From Compostibacter hankyongensis (GTDB lineage Bacteria; Bacteroidota; Bacteroidia; Chitinophagales; Chitinophagaceae), in assembly GCF_039541075.1 (NCBI RefSeq), contig NZ_BAABFN010000002.1, positions 806,001 to 870,000 of the forward strand: a stretch of DNA of 64,000 nucleotides, written 5' to 3'. Positions 1 to 7,372 of this stretch are shown here, in pieces (position 1 is the stretch's first letter; the number at the start of each line of letters is the position of its first letter). Below the pieces are notes generated by a model. The model had not been told where the DNA came from. It saw only the letters and a list, made by a program, of their open reading frames with translations, and made no database searches. The translations under genes were made by a program, and so were the position numbers.

Positions 1-414
1 CTTTCCTCACTGCCGCGGGACCTGCCCTGCTATCTCGAGCTGCGCCATCCGCAGTGGTTTGGCGATGCGGCTATCCGCAGGGAGCTGTTCGAACTGCTAC
101 GGAAATTACAGCTGGGAGCGGTCATCACGGACACTTCCGGAAGAAGGGACTGCGCCCATATGGAGCTGCCCATACCCGGGGCCTTTGTGCGTTTTGTGGG
201 CAACAACCTGCATCCTACCGATTACCGGCGTATAGACGAATGGGTACTGCGGATAAAAAGCTGGTTACAGCAGGGGTTGAAACAGCTTTATTTTTTTATG
301 CATCAGCATGACGAAAAGGATTCCCCTGAACTGTGTTTATATCTGATTCAGGCGCTCAACAAACATTGCGGGACAAAGCTGGAAGCCCCCCGTTTTCAGC
401 AAAGATTGTTTTAG
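1..414 (+). CDS. DUF72 (YecE-like) family protein, C-terminal part
   Basis: The reading frame is open from the first base of the window and ends at a TAG, so the 5' part lies outside. The visible 137 residues carry the hallmark blocks of the DUF72 family: ELRHPQWF near the start, AVITDTSGRRD in the middle and VRFVGNN before a YFFMHQHDE segment. DUF72 proteins adopt a TIM-barrel-like fold; their biochemical function is not established. Nothing here is truncated apart from the window edge. The next gene, a tRNA, is on the opposite strand and lies only a few bases downstream. Family assignment is secure, function unknown. Confidence 0.85.
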   Translation, partial: LSSLPRDLPCYLELRHPQWFGDAAIRRELFELLRKLQLGAVITDTSGRRDCAHMELPIPGAFVRFVGNNLHPTDYRRIDEWVLRIKSWLQQGLKQLYFFMHQHDEKDSPELCLYLIQALNKHCGTKLEAPRFQQRLF

Positions 415-419
415 GAAAG

Positions 420-493
420 TGACCCGGATGCGATTCGAACGCATGACCGACAGCTTAGAAGGCTGTTGCTCTATCCAGCTGAGCTACCGGGTC
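420..493 (-). tRNA. tRNA-Arg (anticodon TCT)
   Basis: Read on the minus strand, GACCCGG at the 5' end pairs with CCGGGTC at the 3' end (7-bp acceptor stem), followed by discriminator A; the D arm AGCTCAGCTGGATAGAGC, the anticodon arm ACAGC-CTTCTAA-GCTGT with anticodon TCT, and the T loop GTTCGAATC are all intact. Length is 74 nt and CCA does not appear to be encoded. It decodes AGA (and AGG by wobble). It is convergent with the DUF72 gene. Confidence 0.95.
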
Positions 494-540
494 GGAGTAT
501 TTCAAAAAGCAGGAGCGCATCTCCTGCGCAGCCTGCGCGG

Positions 541-548
541 CAAAGGTA
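541..548 (-). promoter_or_regulatory. Bacteroidota -7 box for tRNA-Arg
   Basis: TACCTTTG on the minus strand matches the TAnnTTTG element of the primary sigma factor of Bacteroidota. It lies about 47 nt upstream of the mature 5' end of tRNA-Arg. A TTG at 575-577 (minus) could be the -33 element but its spacing (26 nt) is long. Inference from motif only. Confidence 0.5.
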
Positions 549-617
549 AAATTATTTTACTAATTTCGGAACTTCAACGCGGCAGGACCAGCGCCTGCCC
601 TAAATTCCGCAATCGCT

Positions 618-1289
618 ATGGATGTAAAGATCGAACCCTCGTGGAAAGCCGTTTTACAGGATGAGTTTGAACAGCCCTACTTTCATGATATTGCCGTATT
701 CCTGAAATCGGAAAAGCAGAAAGGGAAAACCATCTATCCTCCGGGACCGCTTATCTTCAACGCTTTTGACAAGACGCCCTTTGACCGGGTAAAGGCCGTC
801 ATCCTGGGACAGGATCCTTATCATGGTCCCGGGCAGGCGCATGGTCTCTGCTTCTCGGTGCCGGACGGCGTACCGCCGCCACCTTCGCTGGTAAACATCT
901 TTAAAGAGCTGCATGCCGATACGGGCGATCCCATTCCCCGCTCCGGCAATCTCGAAAAATGGGCCACCCGCGGAGTGCTGCTGCTCAACGCCTTTCTGAC
1001 GGTGGAGGCCAGCGCCCCCGCCTCCCACAGCAAGGCCGGCTGGGAGCAGTTTACCGATGCCGTTATCCGCAAGATATCCGAACAAAAGGAAGGTGTGGTA
1101 TTCCTGCTATGGGGCCGTTTTGCCCAGCAGAAAGAAGCGCTGATCGATACCGCGCGCAATCCCGTTCTGAAGGCCGCCCACCCTTCGCCTTTTTCTGCCG
1201 ACCGCGGCTTTTTCGGCTGCCGCCATTTTTCAAAAACCAACGAGCTCCTGCGTCAGGCAGGCAAAAAACCTATAGACTGGACACTGTGA
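618..1289 (+). CDS. ung: uracil-DNA glycosylase (family 1)
   Basis: Removes uracil from DNA as the first step of base-excision repair in the cytoplasm. The 223-residue product has the usual length of family 1 enzymes. The water-activating motif GQDPYHGPGQAHG places the catalytic Asp at residue 66; LLLNAFLTVEASAPASHSKAG follows, and the DNA-intercalation motif HPSPFSADRGFFG puts the catalytic His at about residue 188. The start ATG gives an N terminus (MDVKIEPSWK) expected for the family. Its stop codon overlaps the GTG start of the acyltransferase gene by four bases, which suggests translational coupling although the two functions are unrelated. Confidence 0.97.
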   Translation: MDVKIEPSWKAVLQDEFEQPYFHDIAVFLKSEKQKGKTIYPPGPLIFNAFDKTPFDRVKAVILGQDPYHGPGQAHGLCFSVPDGVPPPPSLVNIFKELHADTGDPIPRSGNLEKWATRGVLLLNAFLTVEASAPASHSKAGWEQFTDAVIRKISEQKEGVVFLLWGRFAQQKEALIDTARNPVLKAAHPSPFSADRGFFGCRHFSKTNELLRQAGKKPIDWTL

Positions 1290-2071
1290 CACAAAAAAGA
1301 ATACCGGCCCTGCAGCGCATCCTGGGACGGGTCTATGCGCTGTACGCCCTGCTGATGTTTATCATCACCATCCTGCTGGTGGCTATCCCCGTAAGCCTTG
1401 CCCATCTCCTGGTCCGCGACGACCGGCGCAGGACAAAGATCGTCATGGACAGCTACCGTGTATGGATGGGCGTTTACCTACCGCTGATCGGCTGTCCCGT
1501 TACGAGAACGGGTCAGGAACATTTCCGCCCGGACACCACCTATGTGGTCGTTTACAACCACAACTCGCTGGCGGATGTGCTGGTATCTACCCCCTATGTG
1601 CCGGGAGCCAGCAAAACGCTGGCCAAGAAAGAGCTGGCAAGAATACCCGTTTTCGGGCTGATCTACCGCAGCGGATCCGTGCTGGTGGACCGCAGCGACC
1701 CCAACAGCCGCCTGAAAAGCATCGAAGACATGAAGGCGGTGCTCGCCCAGGGCATGCACATGATCCTTTACCCGGAAGGCACGCGCAACAAAACTTCCGC
1801 TCCGCTCAAGCCTTTCTACAAGGGTGCTTTTAAGGTAGCCGTGGAGTCGCAGCACCCCATCGTGCCCGCCCTGATCTTTCATACCCGCGAGATCCTTCCG
1901 CCGGGGCTGTCGTTTTATGCCTGGCCCCATCGTATCCGCATCCGGTATATGCCGCCGGTGCCCACCGCCGGCCTGGGACCGGATGACGTACCCGCCTTAA
2001 CGGAAAAGATATTCCATCAGATGAGGGACGGCTATATAGCGGGAGCGGGAGGCAATGCCGGAAAAGCCTGA
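1286..2071 (+). CDS. 1-acyl-sn-glycerol-3-phosphate acyltransferase (PlsC family)
   Basis: Transfers an acyl chain to the sn-2 position of lysophosphatidic acid at the inner membrane during phospholipid synthesis. A GTG start at 1286, inside the GTGA overlap with the ung stop, gives 261 residues; the open frame continues far upstream into ung but that is antifunctional overlap. A hydrophobic segment at about residues 16-40 is the membrane anchor. The HX4D catalytic motif is NHNSLAD (His92, Asp97); block II is SGSVLVDRSD and block III LYPEGTRN, followed by PFYKGAF. Paralogues acting on other lysolipids cannot be excluded, so no specific symbol is given. Confidence 0.9.
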   Translation: MTQKRIPALQRILGRVYALYALLMFIITILLVAIPVSLAHLLVRDDRRRTKIVMDSYRVWMGVYLPLIGCPVTRTGQEHFRPDTTYVVVYNHNSLADVLVSTPYVPGASKTLAKKELARIPVFGLIYRSGSVLVDRSDPNSRLKSIEDMKAVLAQGMHMILYPEGTRNKTSAPLKPFYKGAFKVAVESQHPIVPALIFHTREILPPGLSFYAWPHRIRIRYMPPVPTAGLGPDDVPALTEKIFHQMRDGYIAGAGGNAGKA

Positions 2072-2113
2072 GCACGCAGGCGCCGGACAGGTCTGCCGCT
2101 TTCGTGCAGGCTA

Positions 2114-4909
2114 TCAGTAAAATCCGCCGCCGGTGGACTGCGGGTTCCCGAATACGTCGTAGAACTGCCGTCGCCGGTTGATCCGCAGGTCATGCAGGAT
2201 GCCCGCGGTGGGGTTGAGGGTGATGTTGAACGATTTGTAAAAGCCCAGCGGCACGATGTTGATGGACATGCGCCAGCAATGCAGGTCGCGGGTAATGTTG
2301 ACCGTGGTATAGGTCAGACGCTTGTTGAGAAAATCGAAGCCGCTGCTGAGGCCGATCTTCCATTTGGGAGTGAGGCTGAAGTCGCCGTTGAAGTTCAGCG
2401 ACTGGGCAAAGATGGTAGTATCCCGCTTGTAGTCCGGCGTGCGGGTTTTGGTAAAGTTCAGGCTGTAGGAGAGGTTAATGCTCCAGGGAATGTCGAAATC
2501 CACAAAATCCCCCGGGTTTTCCTGCATCCGCCGCATCTGCTCCTGCTGCAGGTCCAGCGGGTTCTGACCCGGCTGCAGCTGGTCGGTCTCATCCTGGGTA
2601 TCCTCCTCCTTCTTGCCCTTTTTATCCGGCGATTTAAAGGAAGTGCTGATGCTGATGGAGCCGTTGCGCAGCTCGCCCAGGCTGAAACGGCCCTGCTCCC
2701 ATACATACTTGTCGATCATCCGGCCCGTATAATCGTGGACATAGGGATCCACGGTACCGCTGGCCGAGATGTTGATCTTATCAAACAATAACGTGCGGGC
2801 ATATACGCTGAAAGGCTGCAGCTGGAAGGAATCGGCTACCAGGTTGTATCCCCCGTTGATGCCGAAGCCGTCGAGCAGCTTTATCTTCTTGGAATGGGTG
2901 GCCGTATCCTTTTTGGAAAAGACCTTCATTTCAAGGTTATTGTCTATCCCGAAGCTGATACCGCCGTACCGGCCCTCCGAGAAGGGACCGAAGCCGATAC
3001 CGTCAAATACAGATACCCGCTGATAGGGGGTCAGGGCCGAGGTATCCACCTTCACATTGTAATAGTACTGCTGGTTCATATCCGGCTTGTAGCTCAGGCT
3101 CAGGCTGGGGCGCATCACGTGGCGGATGGCCTGTACCTTGGCATTCCGGTTACGCTTGTTGAACTGGAACATGCCGTATACCGCGGAGCTTACCGACAGG
3201 CCCATCGTCATTTCCCGGGCGGTGTACAACCCCTTGTCATAAGTGGTATCCAGCCGATTGTGCTTGGCGTCAAAGGTGCGGTACATTTTTTTGGTATACC
3301 AGCGCTCGGTATAGCTGACGCTGGGCGATACGGTAACGGGTCCCAGCGGAGGAAGGGTAAGGCTGATCGGCACCTGGTGCTGGATGCCGGTCTGGAACTT
3401 GTCAAAAAAGCCGGGCTTGAGCAGGGTGGTATCGATAAAATCCACCGAGTTGCGCGCATTCAGCGAATAGCCGATACCGATCTTTTCGTACCACTTCGGC
3501 GTGCCGGCATACTCTTTCGGCTGGAAAGGGTAAATGGTATTCATGGTAAAGGCCGCCTCTGGCAGGGTGATATTCACCTGCCGGGTGGACGTGTTCTGGT
3601 TATGGTTGGCGCTCAGCGTCAGGTTGAAGGGCGAACCCTGCCAGGCTTTGGAAAAGGCGATGGAAGAGCTCAGCGTATTGTTCAGGCGGATGGAAGGATC
3701 GGTAACGTTATACTGGTTATAGGTAGAGGTGCCGGCATTTACGCTGGCGGAAAAGGTAACACCCGGACGGGCTTTGCTGTCCATGCTGTGCGACCACATG
3801 ATCCGGAAGTCGCGTGAGCGGGTAAAATCTGAGGTCTGCGGATCGCCGAAGCGGGTGGTGGCAATGCTGAGCATCATCGATCCGCTGTAATGGTATCTTT
3901 TGAAATAACGCGGGTTCAGGTTCAGCGCCCAGCTGCCGTAGGAATAGATATCCCCGCGCACCGTCAGGTCAAAGTAATCCCCCAGCCCGAAATAATACCC
4001 CCCGTTGGTGAGCCCGATACCTTTTTGCTGGGCCGCTTCATAGGTGGGCGGAAGTATGCCGGTCCGCTGACCGTGCGTGAGGGGGAAAATGGCAAAGGGG
4101 ATGAACAGCGGCGTCGGTATCTCCATGATCTCCACATTGGCGGGTCCGGAGATCAGCAGCTTATTGGGAATGATCTTTACCTTTTTGGCATGGAAAGCAA
4201 AATGCGGCGGATATTCGTCGCAGGTGGTGAATATCGCTTCGGCATTATCAATCGAGTTGTCTTTCTGCTTTTTGGCCTGATCCGCATACAGGAACCCTTC
4301 CCCCTGCTGGGTCACCGTATTGTAGATCTTGCCGCGGGTGCTCTTGAAATTGTACAGCATGGAATCCGATTCCAGCGGCTCCTGCCCCTGCTGGGTAAAT
4401 ACCGGCAGCTCCGTCTTTTCATCGGCGCTGTCCTTTATATAATGCGCATCCACGACCTGCGTAGCCTGATCCAGCATTACCTTCCCGGCCTTCAGGTTGA
4501 TGTCCTTGTAGTCGACGTTGGCTCCTTTATATAAATAGATCTTTTTTTCCGGCACTACCAGGGTTACCGAATCTTCCGCCTGGAACTTCACGGGCGCATC
4601 GAGCGTGTCCTTGGAATAAGGGACATGCGTGGTGTCCTGAGAGAGGGTACCGGTATCCCGGGAGGGAGCCGTGGTATTTCCGGCGGGCCGGAGGCTGTCT
4701 GACGACTGGGCGGCCCCGCTGTCTGCAGGCAGGATGATGTCAGGGGGAGGAAGGCGGTCCGGGGAAGGAGGAAGCGTATCCGCTGCGGCAGGAAGGACGG
4801 CATCCCTGCCTGTAGTCTTTTGCGCACAGACTCGGAAGCTGCTGTGCACCCCGGCTAAAAATAGCACCGGCAGAATGAATTTTACGCTATTTTTGCGGAT
4901 ATTTTTCAT
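2114..4909 (-). CDS. lptD: LPS-assembly outer-membrane protein LptD, Bacteroidota type
   Basis: Expected to form the outer-membrane translocon that inserts lipopolysaccharide. The 931-residue product starts with a signal peptide (residues 1-29, ending VCAQ), then a Pro/Ser/Asp-rich linker to about residue 95, an OstA/LptA-like jellyroll domain (about 105-260, with VYLYKGANVDYKDINLKAG-type repeats), and a long beta-barrel region with alternating aromatic strands up to a C-terminal GGGFY. It is divergent from the amidase - MCE - OstA-like operon, a grouping that fits a shared role in lipid transport to the outer membrane. Bacteroidota LptD proteins are divergent from the proteobacterial ones, so the name rests on domain order and context. 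Confidence 0.85.
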   Translation of the reverse strand: MKNIRKNSVKFILPVLFLAGVHSSFRVCAQKTTGRDAVLPAAADTLPPSPDRLPPPDIILPADSGAAQSSDSLRPAGNTTAPSRDTGTLSQDTTHVPYSKDTLDAPVKFQAEDSVTLVVPEKKIYLYKGANVDYKDINLKAGKVMLDQATQVVDAHYIKDSADEKTELPVFTQQGQEPLESDSMLYNFKSTRGKIYNTVTQQGEGFLYADQAKKQKDNSIDNAEAIFTTCDEYPPHFAFHAKKVKIIPNKLLISGPANVEIMEIPTPLFIPFAIFPLTHGQRTGILPPTYEAAQQKGIGLTNGGYYFGLGDYFDLTVRGDIYSYGSWALNLNPRYFKRYHYSGSMMLSIATTRFGDPQTSDFTRSRDFRIMWSHSMDSKARPGVTFSASVNAGTSTYNQYNVTDPSIRLNNTLSSSIAFSKAWQGSPFNLTLSANHNQNTSTRQVNITLPEAAFTMNTIYPFQPKEYAGTPKWYEKIGIGYSLNARNSVDFIDTTLLKPGFFDKFQTGIQHQVPISLTLPPLGPVTVSPSVSYTERWYTKKMYRTFDAKHNRLDTTYDKGLYTAREMTMGLSVSSAVYGMFQFNKRNRNAKVQAIRHVMRPSLSLSYKPDMNQQYYYNVKVDTSALTPYQRVSVFDGIGFGPFSEGRYGGISFGIDNNLEMKVFSKKDTATHSKKIKLLDGFGINGGYNLVADSFQLQPFSVYARTLLFDKINISASGTVDPYVHDYTGRMIDKYVWEQGRFSLGELRNGSISISTSFKSPDKKGKKEEDTQDETDQLQPGQNPLDLQQEQMRRMQENPGDFVDFDIPWSINLSYSLNFTKTRTPDYKRDTTIFAQSLNFNGDFSLTPKWKIGLSSGFDFLNKRLTYTTVNITRDLHCWRMSINIVPLGFYKSFNITLNPTAGILHDLRINRRRQFYDVFGNPQSTGGGFY

Positions 4910-4921
4910 CTAAAAACGGCA

Positions 4922-4929
4922 CAAACCTA
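4922..4929 (-). promoter_or_regulatory. -7 box upstream of lptD
   Basis: TAGGTTTG on the minus strand is an exact TAnnTTTG match ending 12 nt before the lptD ATG, giving a very short leader. No clear TTTG -33 element is seen at the expected distance, so this is a motif-based suggestion. Confidence 0.45.
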
Positions 4930-5075
4930 CATGTTTTTACCTATAAAACACACGGGGATAAGGTATTATTCTGCCGGAAACTCCATAATACAATTGAAAA
5001 ATATACGTTGAAGATATGACCTTGCAGGATGTTTGTTTAGAACATGCCTCAATCACCTGTCGAAAAACAATCGTG

Positions 5076-6326
5076 ATGTATCGAAAACTGCTGAGCGTCT
5101 CTTTTACGAGCTGGTTTTTATTGCTAATCTGCTGCCTGCTTCCCCGGTATACCATTGCCTCCACTGATGCCCTCCCCGCCCCTCCTCCCGGCGAGCCCCC
5201 TTTTGTGGTGGTCATCGATCCCGGGCACGGCGGTATCGACCCGGGTGCGATCGGCAAGGTCACCAACGAAAAAACCGTCGCCCTGTCGGTAGCGCTCAAG
5301 CTCGGAAAGCTGATGGCCCAGGTGCCGAACGTGCAGGTGGTCTATACCCGCACCACCGACGTGTTGCCGGGTGATAACTACCAGGGCTCCAACAAGCAGC
5401 GGATCAATCACTCGCTGCGGCAGCGGGCCATCATTGCCAACAAGGCCCACGGCAACCTCTTTATCTCCATACACTGCAATTCTGCCTATACCCGGCATCG
5501 TGTACGGTCCGGCTACCGGACCGTATACGTCAGGAGCCACGGCAAAAGAGTTCGGAGGCGGGTACCTACCTACCGCACCTACAACACGCCCAGCCCGGCC
5601 CGGGGTACGGAAACCTATGTATGGGGTATCCAGAAAAACTCCGATAAAGACCTGGCCCTGAAAGAAAACGGTCCCCTGGCAGACGATCCTGAGTTCAAGT
5701 CCCTGCTGAATTCCGATAATTCTGCAGAAGGACAGATCATGGTGAACATGATGCGCCGGGACGTGATGCGTCACAGCCTGGATATCGCCGCCAACGTGGA
5801 AGGCGAGTTTTCCAAGGTGGGACGCGTAAGCCGCGAGGTAAAGCAGCGGCAGGTAGGCATCTGGGTGCTGCAGGCCACCGGCATGCCCAGCGTGCTCATC
5901 GAAACGGGCTTTATCAGCAATCCCGAGGAAGAACATTACCTGATCAATCAGCAGGATGAGCTGGTCGGGTGCATCTATAAAGCCTTTACCCGGTATCTGG
6001 CGGGTATCCGCGGCATCAGCGCGGAGGAGCTGGCCGGCCCGGGAAAAACCTCCCCGGCCATCCCGCAGCCCGCCGCCGGCACGATCTATAAGATACAGCT
6101 GATGGTGAGCAACGATCCCGTCAAGGCAGACGACAACCGGTTCAAGAAGCTGGACGGTCCCGTGTCCATAGAATCGGTAAAGCTGAACAACCAGAAGGTG
6201 TACCGCTGTCTGGAAGGGGAATACAAAGATTACGATTCGGCCGACCGTGAGCTCGAGAAGATCAAGCTGATGGGATTCCGGGACGCCTTTATCGTCGGCT
6301 ATCAGAACGGAAAAAGACTCGAATAA
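5076..6326 (+). CDS. N-acetylmuramoyl-L-alanine amidase with SPOR-like C-terminus
   Basis: Cleaves the amide bond between muramic acid and the stem peptide in the periplasm. The ATG at 5076 begins a proper signal peptide (MYRKLLSVSF, hydrophobic to about residue 28); an upstream ATG at 5016 would place 20 polar residues before it. The Amidase_3 domain runs from about residue 44: IDPGHGGIDPG (zinc His51), Glu66, ISIHCNS (zinc His134), and the catalytic Glu in SVLIETGFISNPEE. An Arg-rich insertion at about residues 140-175 (RHRVRSGYRTV...) interrupts the domain before RGTETYVWG. The C-terminal 80 residues (IYKIQLMVSNDP to the end) resemble a SPOR-like peptidoglycan-binding fold. First gene of an operon with MCE and OstA-like genes. 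Confidence 0.9.
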   Translation: MYRKLLSVSFTSWFLLLICCLLPRYTIASTDALPAPPPGEPPFVVVIDPGHGGIDPGAIGKVTNEKTVALSVALKLGKLMAQVPNVQVVYTRTTDVLPGDNYQGSNKQRINHSLRQRAIIANKAHGNLFISIHCNSAYTRHRVRSGYRTVYVRSHGKRVRRRVPTYRTYNTPSPARGTETYVWGIQKNSDKDLALKENGPLADDPEFKSLLNSDNSAEGQIMVNMMRRDVMRHSLDIAANVEGEFSKVGRVSREVKQRQVGIWVLQATGMPSVLIETGFISNPEEEHYLINQQDELVGCIYKAFTRYLAGIRGISAEELAGPGKTSPAIPQPAAGTIYKIQLMVSNDPVKADDNRFKKLDGPVSIESVKLNNQKVYRCLEGEYKDYDSADRELEKIKLMGFRDAFIVGYQNGKRLE

Positions 6327-6347
6327 AGCGGCATCTTATAATTTCGC

Positions 6348-6355
6348 TATTTTTG
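6348..6355 (+). promoter_or_regulatory. -7 box upstream of MCE gene
   Basis: TATTTTTG matches TAnnTTTG and lies 23 nt before the TTG start of the MCE-family gene, inside the short gap after the amidase stop. It could give the two downstream envelope genes their own promoter. Confidence 0.4.
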
Positions 6356-6378
6356 TAGCGGACCAAACCCGATCAGCT

Positions 6379-7344
6379 TTGAAAATCTCGAACGAAACGA
6401 AAGTCGGCGCATTAACCGTCGTGGGTATCGTGCTGCTTGTCTTAGGCTTCAACTTACTGAAAGGGAAAAATCTTTTTTCGAGAAACCTTACCCTTTATGC
6501 TTATTATGACAACACACAGGGACTGGCCACCTCCAACCCCGTACGCATACACGGGCTGGCGGTGGGCAGCGTGTCCAGTATCGACTTCATGGATGAAAAC
6601 GTGGATAAGATACGGGTGACCCTTTCCATAAAAAAGGGGATCGACATCCCCTCCAACTCCGTGGCGTCCATTATCAGCGCCGATCTGCTGGGCAGCAAGG
6701 CCGTCCGCATCGACATGGGCGACAGCAAAACCGGCCTGAACGACGGGGATTCCATCCGGGCCGCTGTGGAGGGATCGTTTACCTCCTCCCTTATGAAGGA
6801 TATCAAGCCGCTGAGCGGCAAGGTGCAGGGCACGCTCACCCACCTGGACTCCGTGCTGCTTTCGGTGAACGGCACCCTTGATGCCGATACCCGGCGCAAC
6901 CTGCAGCTGTCCATCGCCGAGATGAAAAATGCCATGCAATCCTTTTCAAGGGTAGCCGATTCTCTCGGGCAACTGACCAAAAACCTGAATGCCATCACCG
7001 GCAACCTCAGGAACAACAACGAGAAGATCAGCCAGATCATGGACAATACGGAGCGCGCCACTGCAAAGATCGCAGATGCGCCGATCGGCGAAACGCTTGA
7101 CAATCTCAACAAGTCGGTGGATCAGCTGAACGGCATCATCGCCAAGGTCAACAGTCCCGACGGATCCCTGGGACTGCTCATCAACGACAAAAAGCTGTAC
7201 AACAACCTGCAGGCTACTACCTACAACCTCAACCTGCTGATGGAGGACCTCCGGCTCAACCCCAAGCGGTATGTACATTTCTCCCTGTTCGGGAGAAAAG
7301 AAACAGCGCGGCCGCTGCCTTCGGATACAACGCTGAAACAATAA
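6379..7344 (+). CDS. MCE family / MlaD-like lipid transport protein
   Basis: Likely the periplasmic substrate-binding subunit of an MCE-type lipid transporter. A TTG start is required: no ATG precedes KISNETKVGALTVVG. One N-terminal membrane helix (about residues 9-26) is followed by an MCE domain (about 36-115: LYAYYDNTQGLATSNPVRIHG, then GLAVGSVSSI and LLGSKAVRIDMG). From about 130 to 290 the protein is predicted helical, rich in Asn/Leu/Ser, as in the coiled-coil tail of MlaD/PqiB-like proteins. No MlaE permease or MlaF ATPase is adjacent. Length of 321 residues is normal for Bacteroidota homologues. It sits between an amidase and an OstA-like gene. Confidence 0.88.
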   Translation: MKISNETKVGALTVVGIVLLVLGFNLLKGKNLFSRNLTLYAYYDNTQGLATSNPVRIHGLAVGSVSSIDFMDENVDKIRVTLSIKKGIDIPSNSVASIISADLLGSKAVRIDMGDSKTGLNDGDSIRAAVEGSFTSSLMKDIKPLSGKVQGTLTHLDSVLLSVNGTLDADTRRNLQLSIAEMKNAMQSFSRVADSLGQLTKNLNAITGNLRNNNEKISQIMDNTERATAKIADAPIGETLDNLNKSVDQLNGIIAKVNSPDGSLGLLINDKKLYNNLQATTYNLNLLMEDLRLNPKRYVHFSLFGRKETARPLPSDTTLKQ

Positions 7345-7354
7345 TGTCTTCCCC

Positions 7355-7372
7355 TCCTGCCCGGAGGCAGGA
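7355..7372. repeat. short GC-rich palindrome TCCTGCC-N4-GGCAGGA
   Basis: A perfect 7-bp inverted repeat (TCCTGCC, loop CGGA, GGCAGGA) in the gap between the MCE and OstA-like genes. A second palindrome with the same core, CCTGCC/GGCAGG, is at 48361-48379 upstream of aspartokinase. The lack of a T-tract argues against a terminator; it may be a small dispersed repeat. Confidence 0.5.
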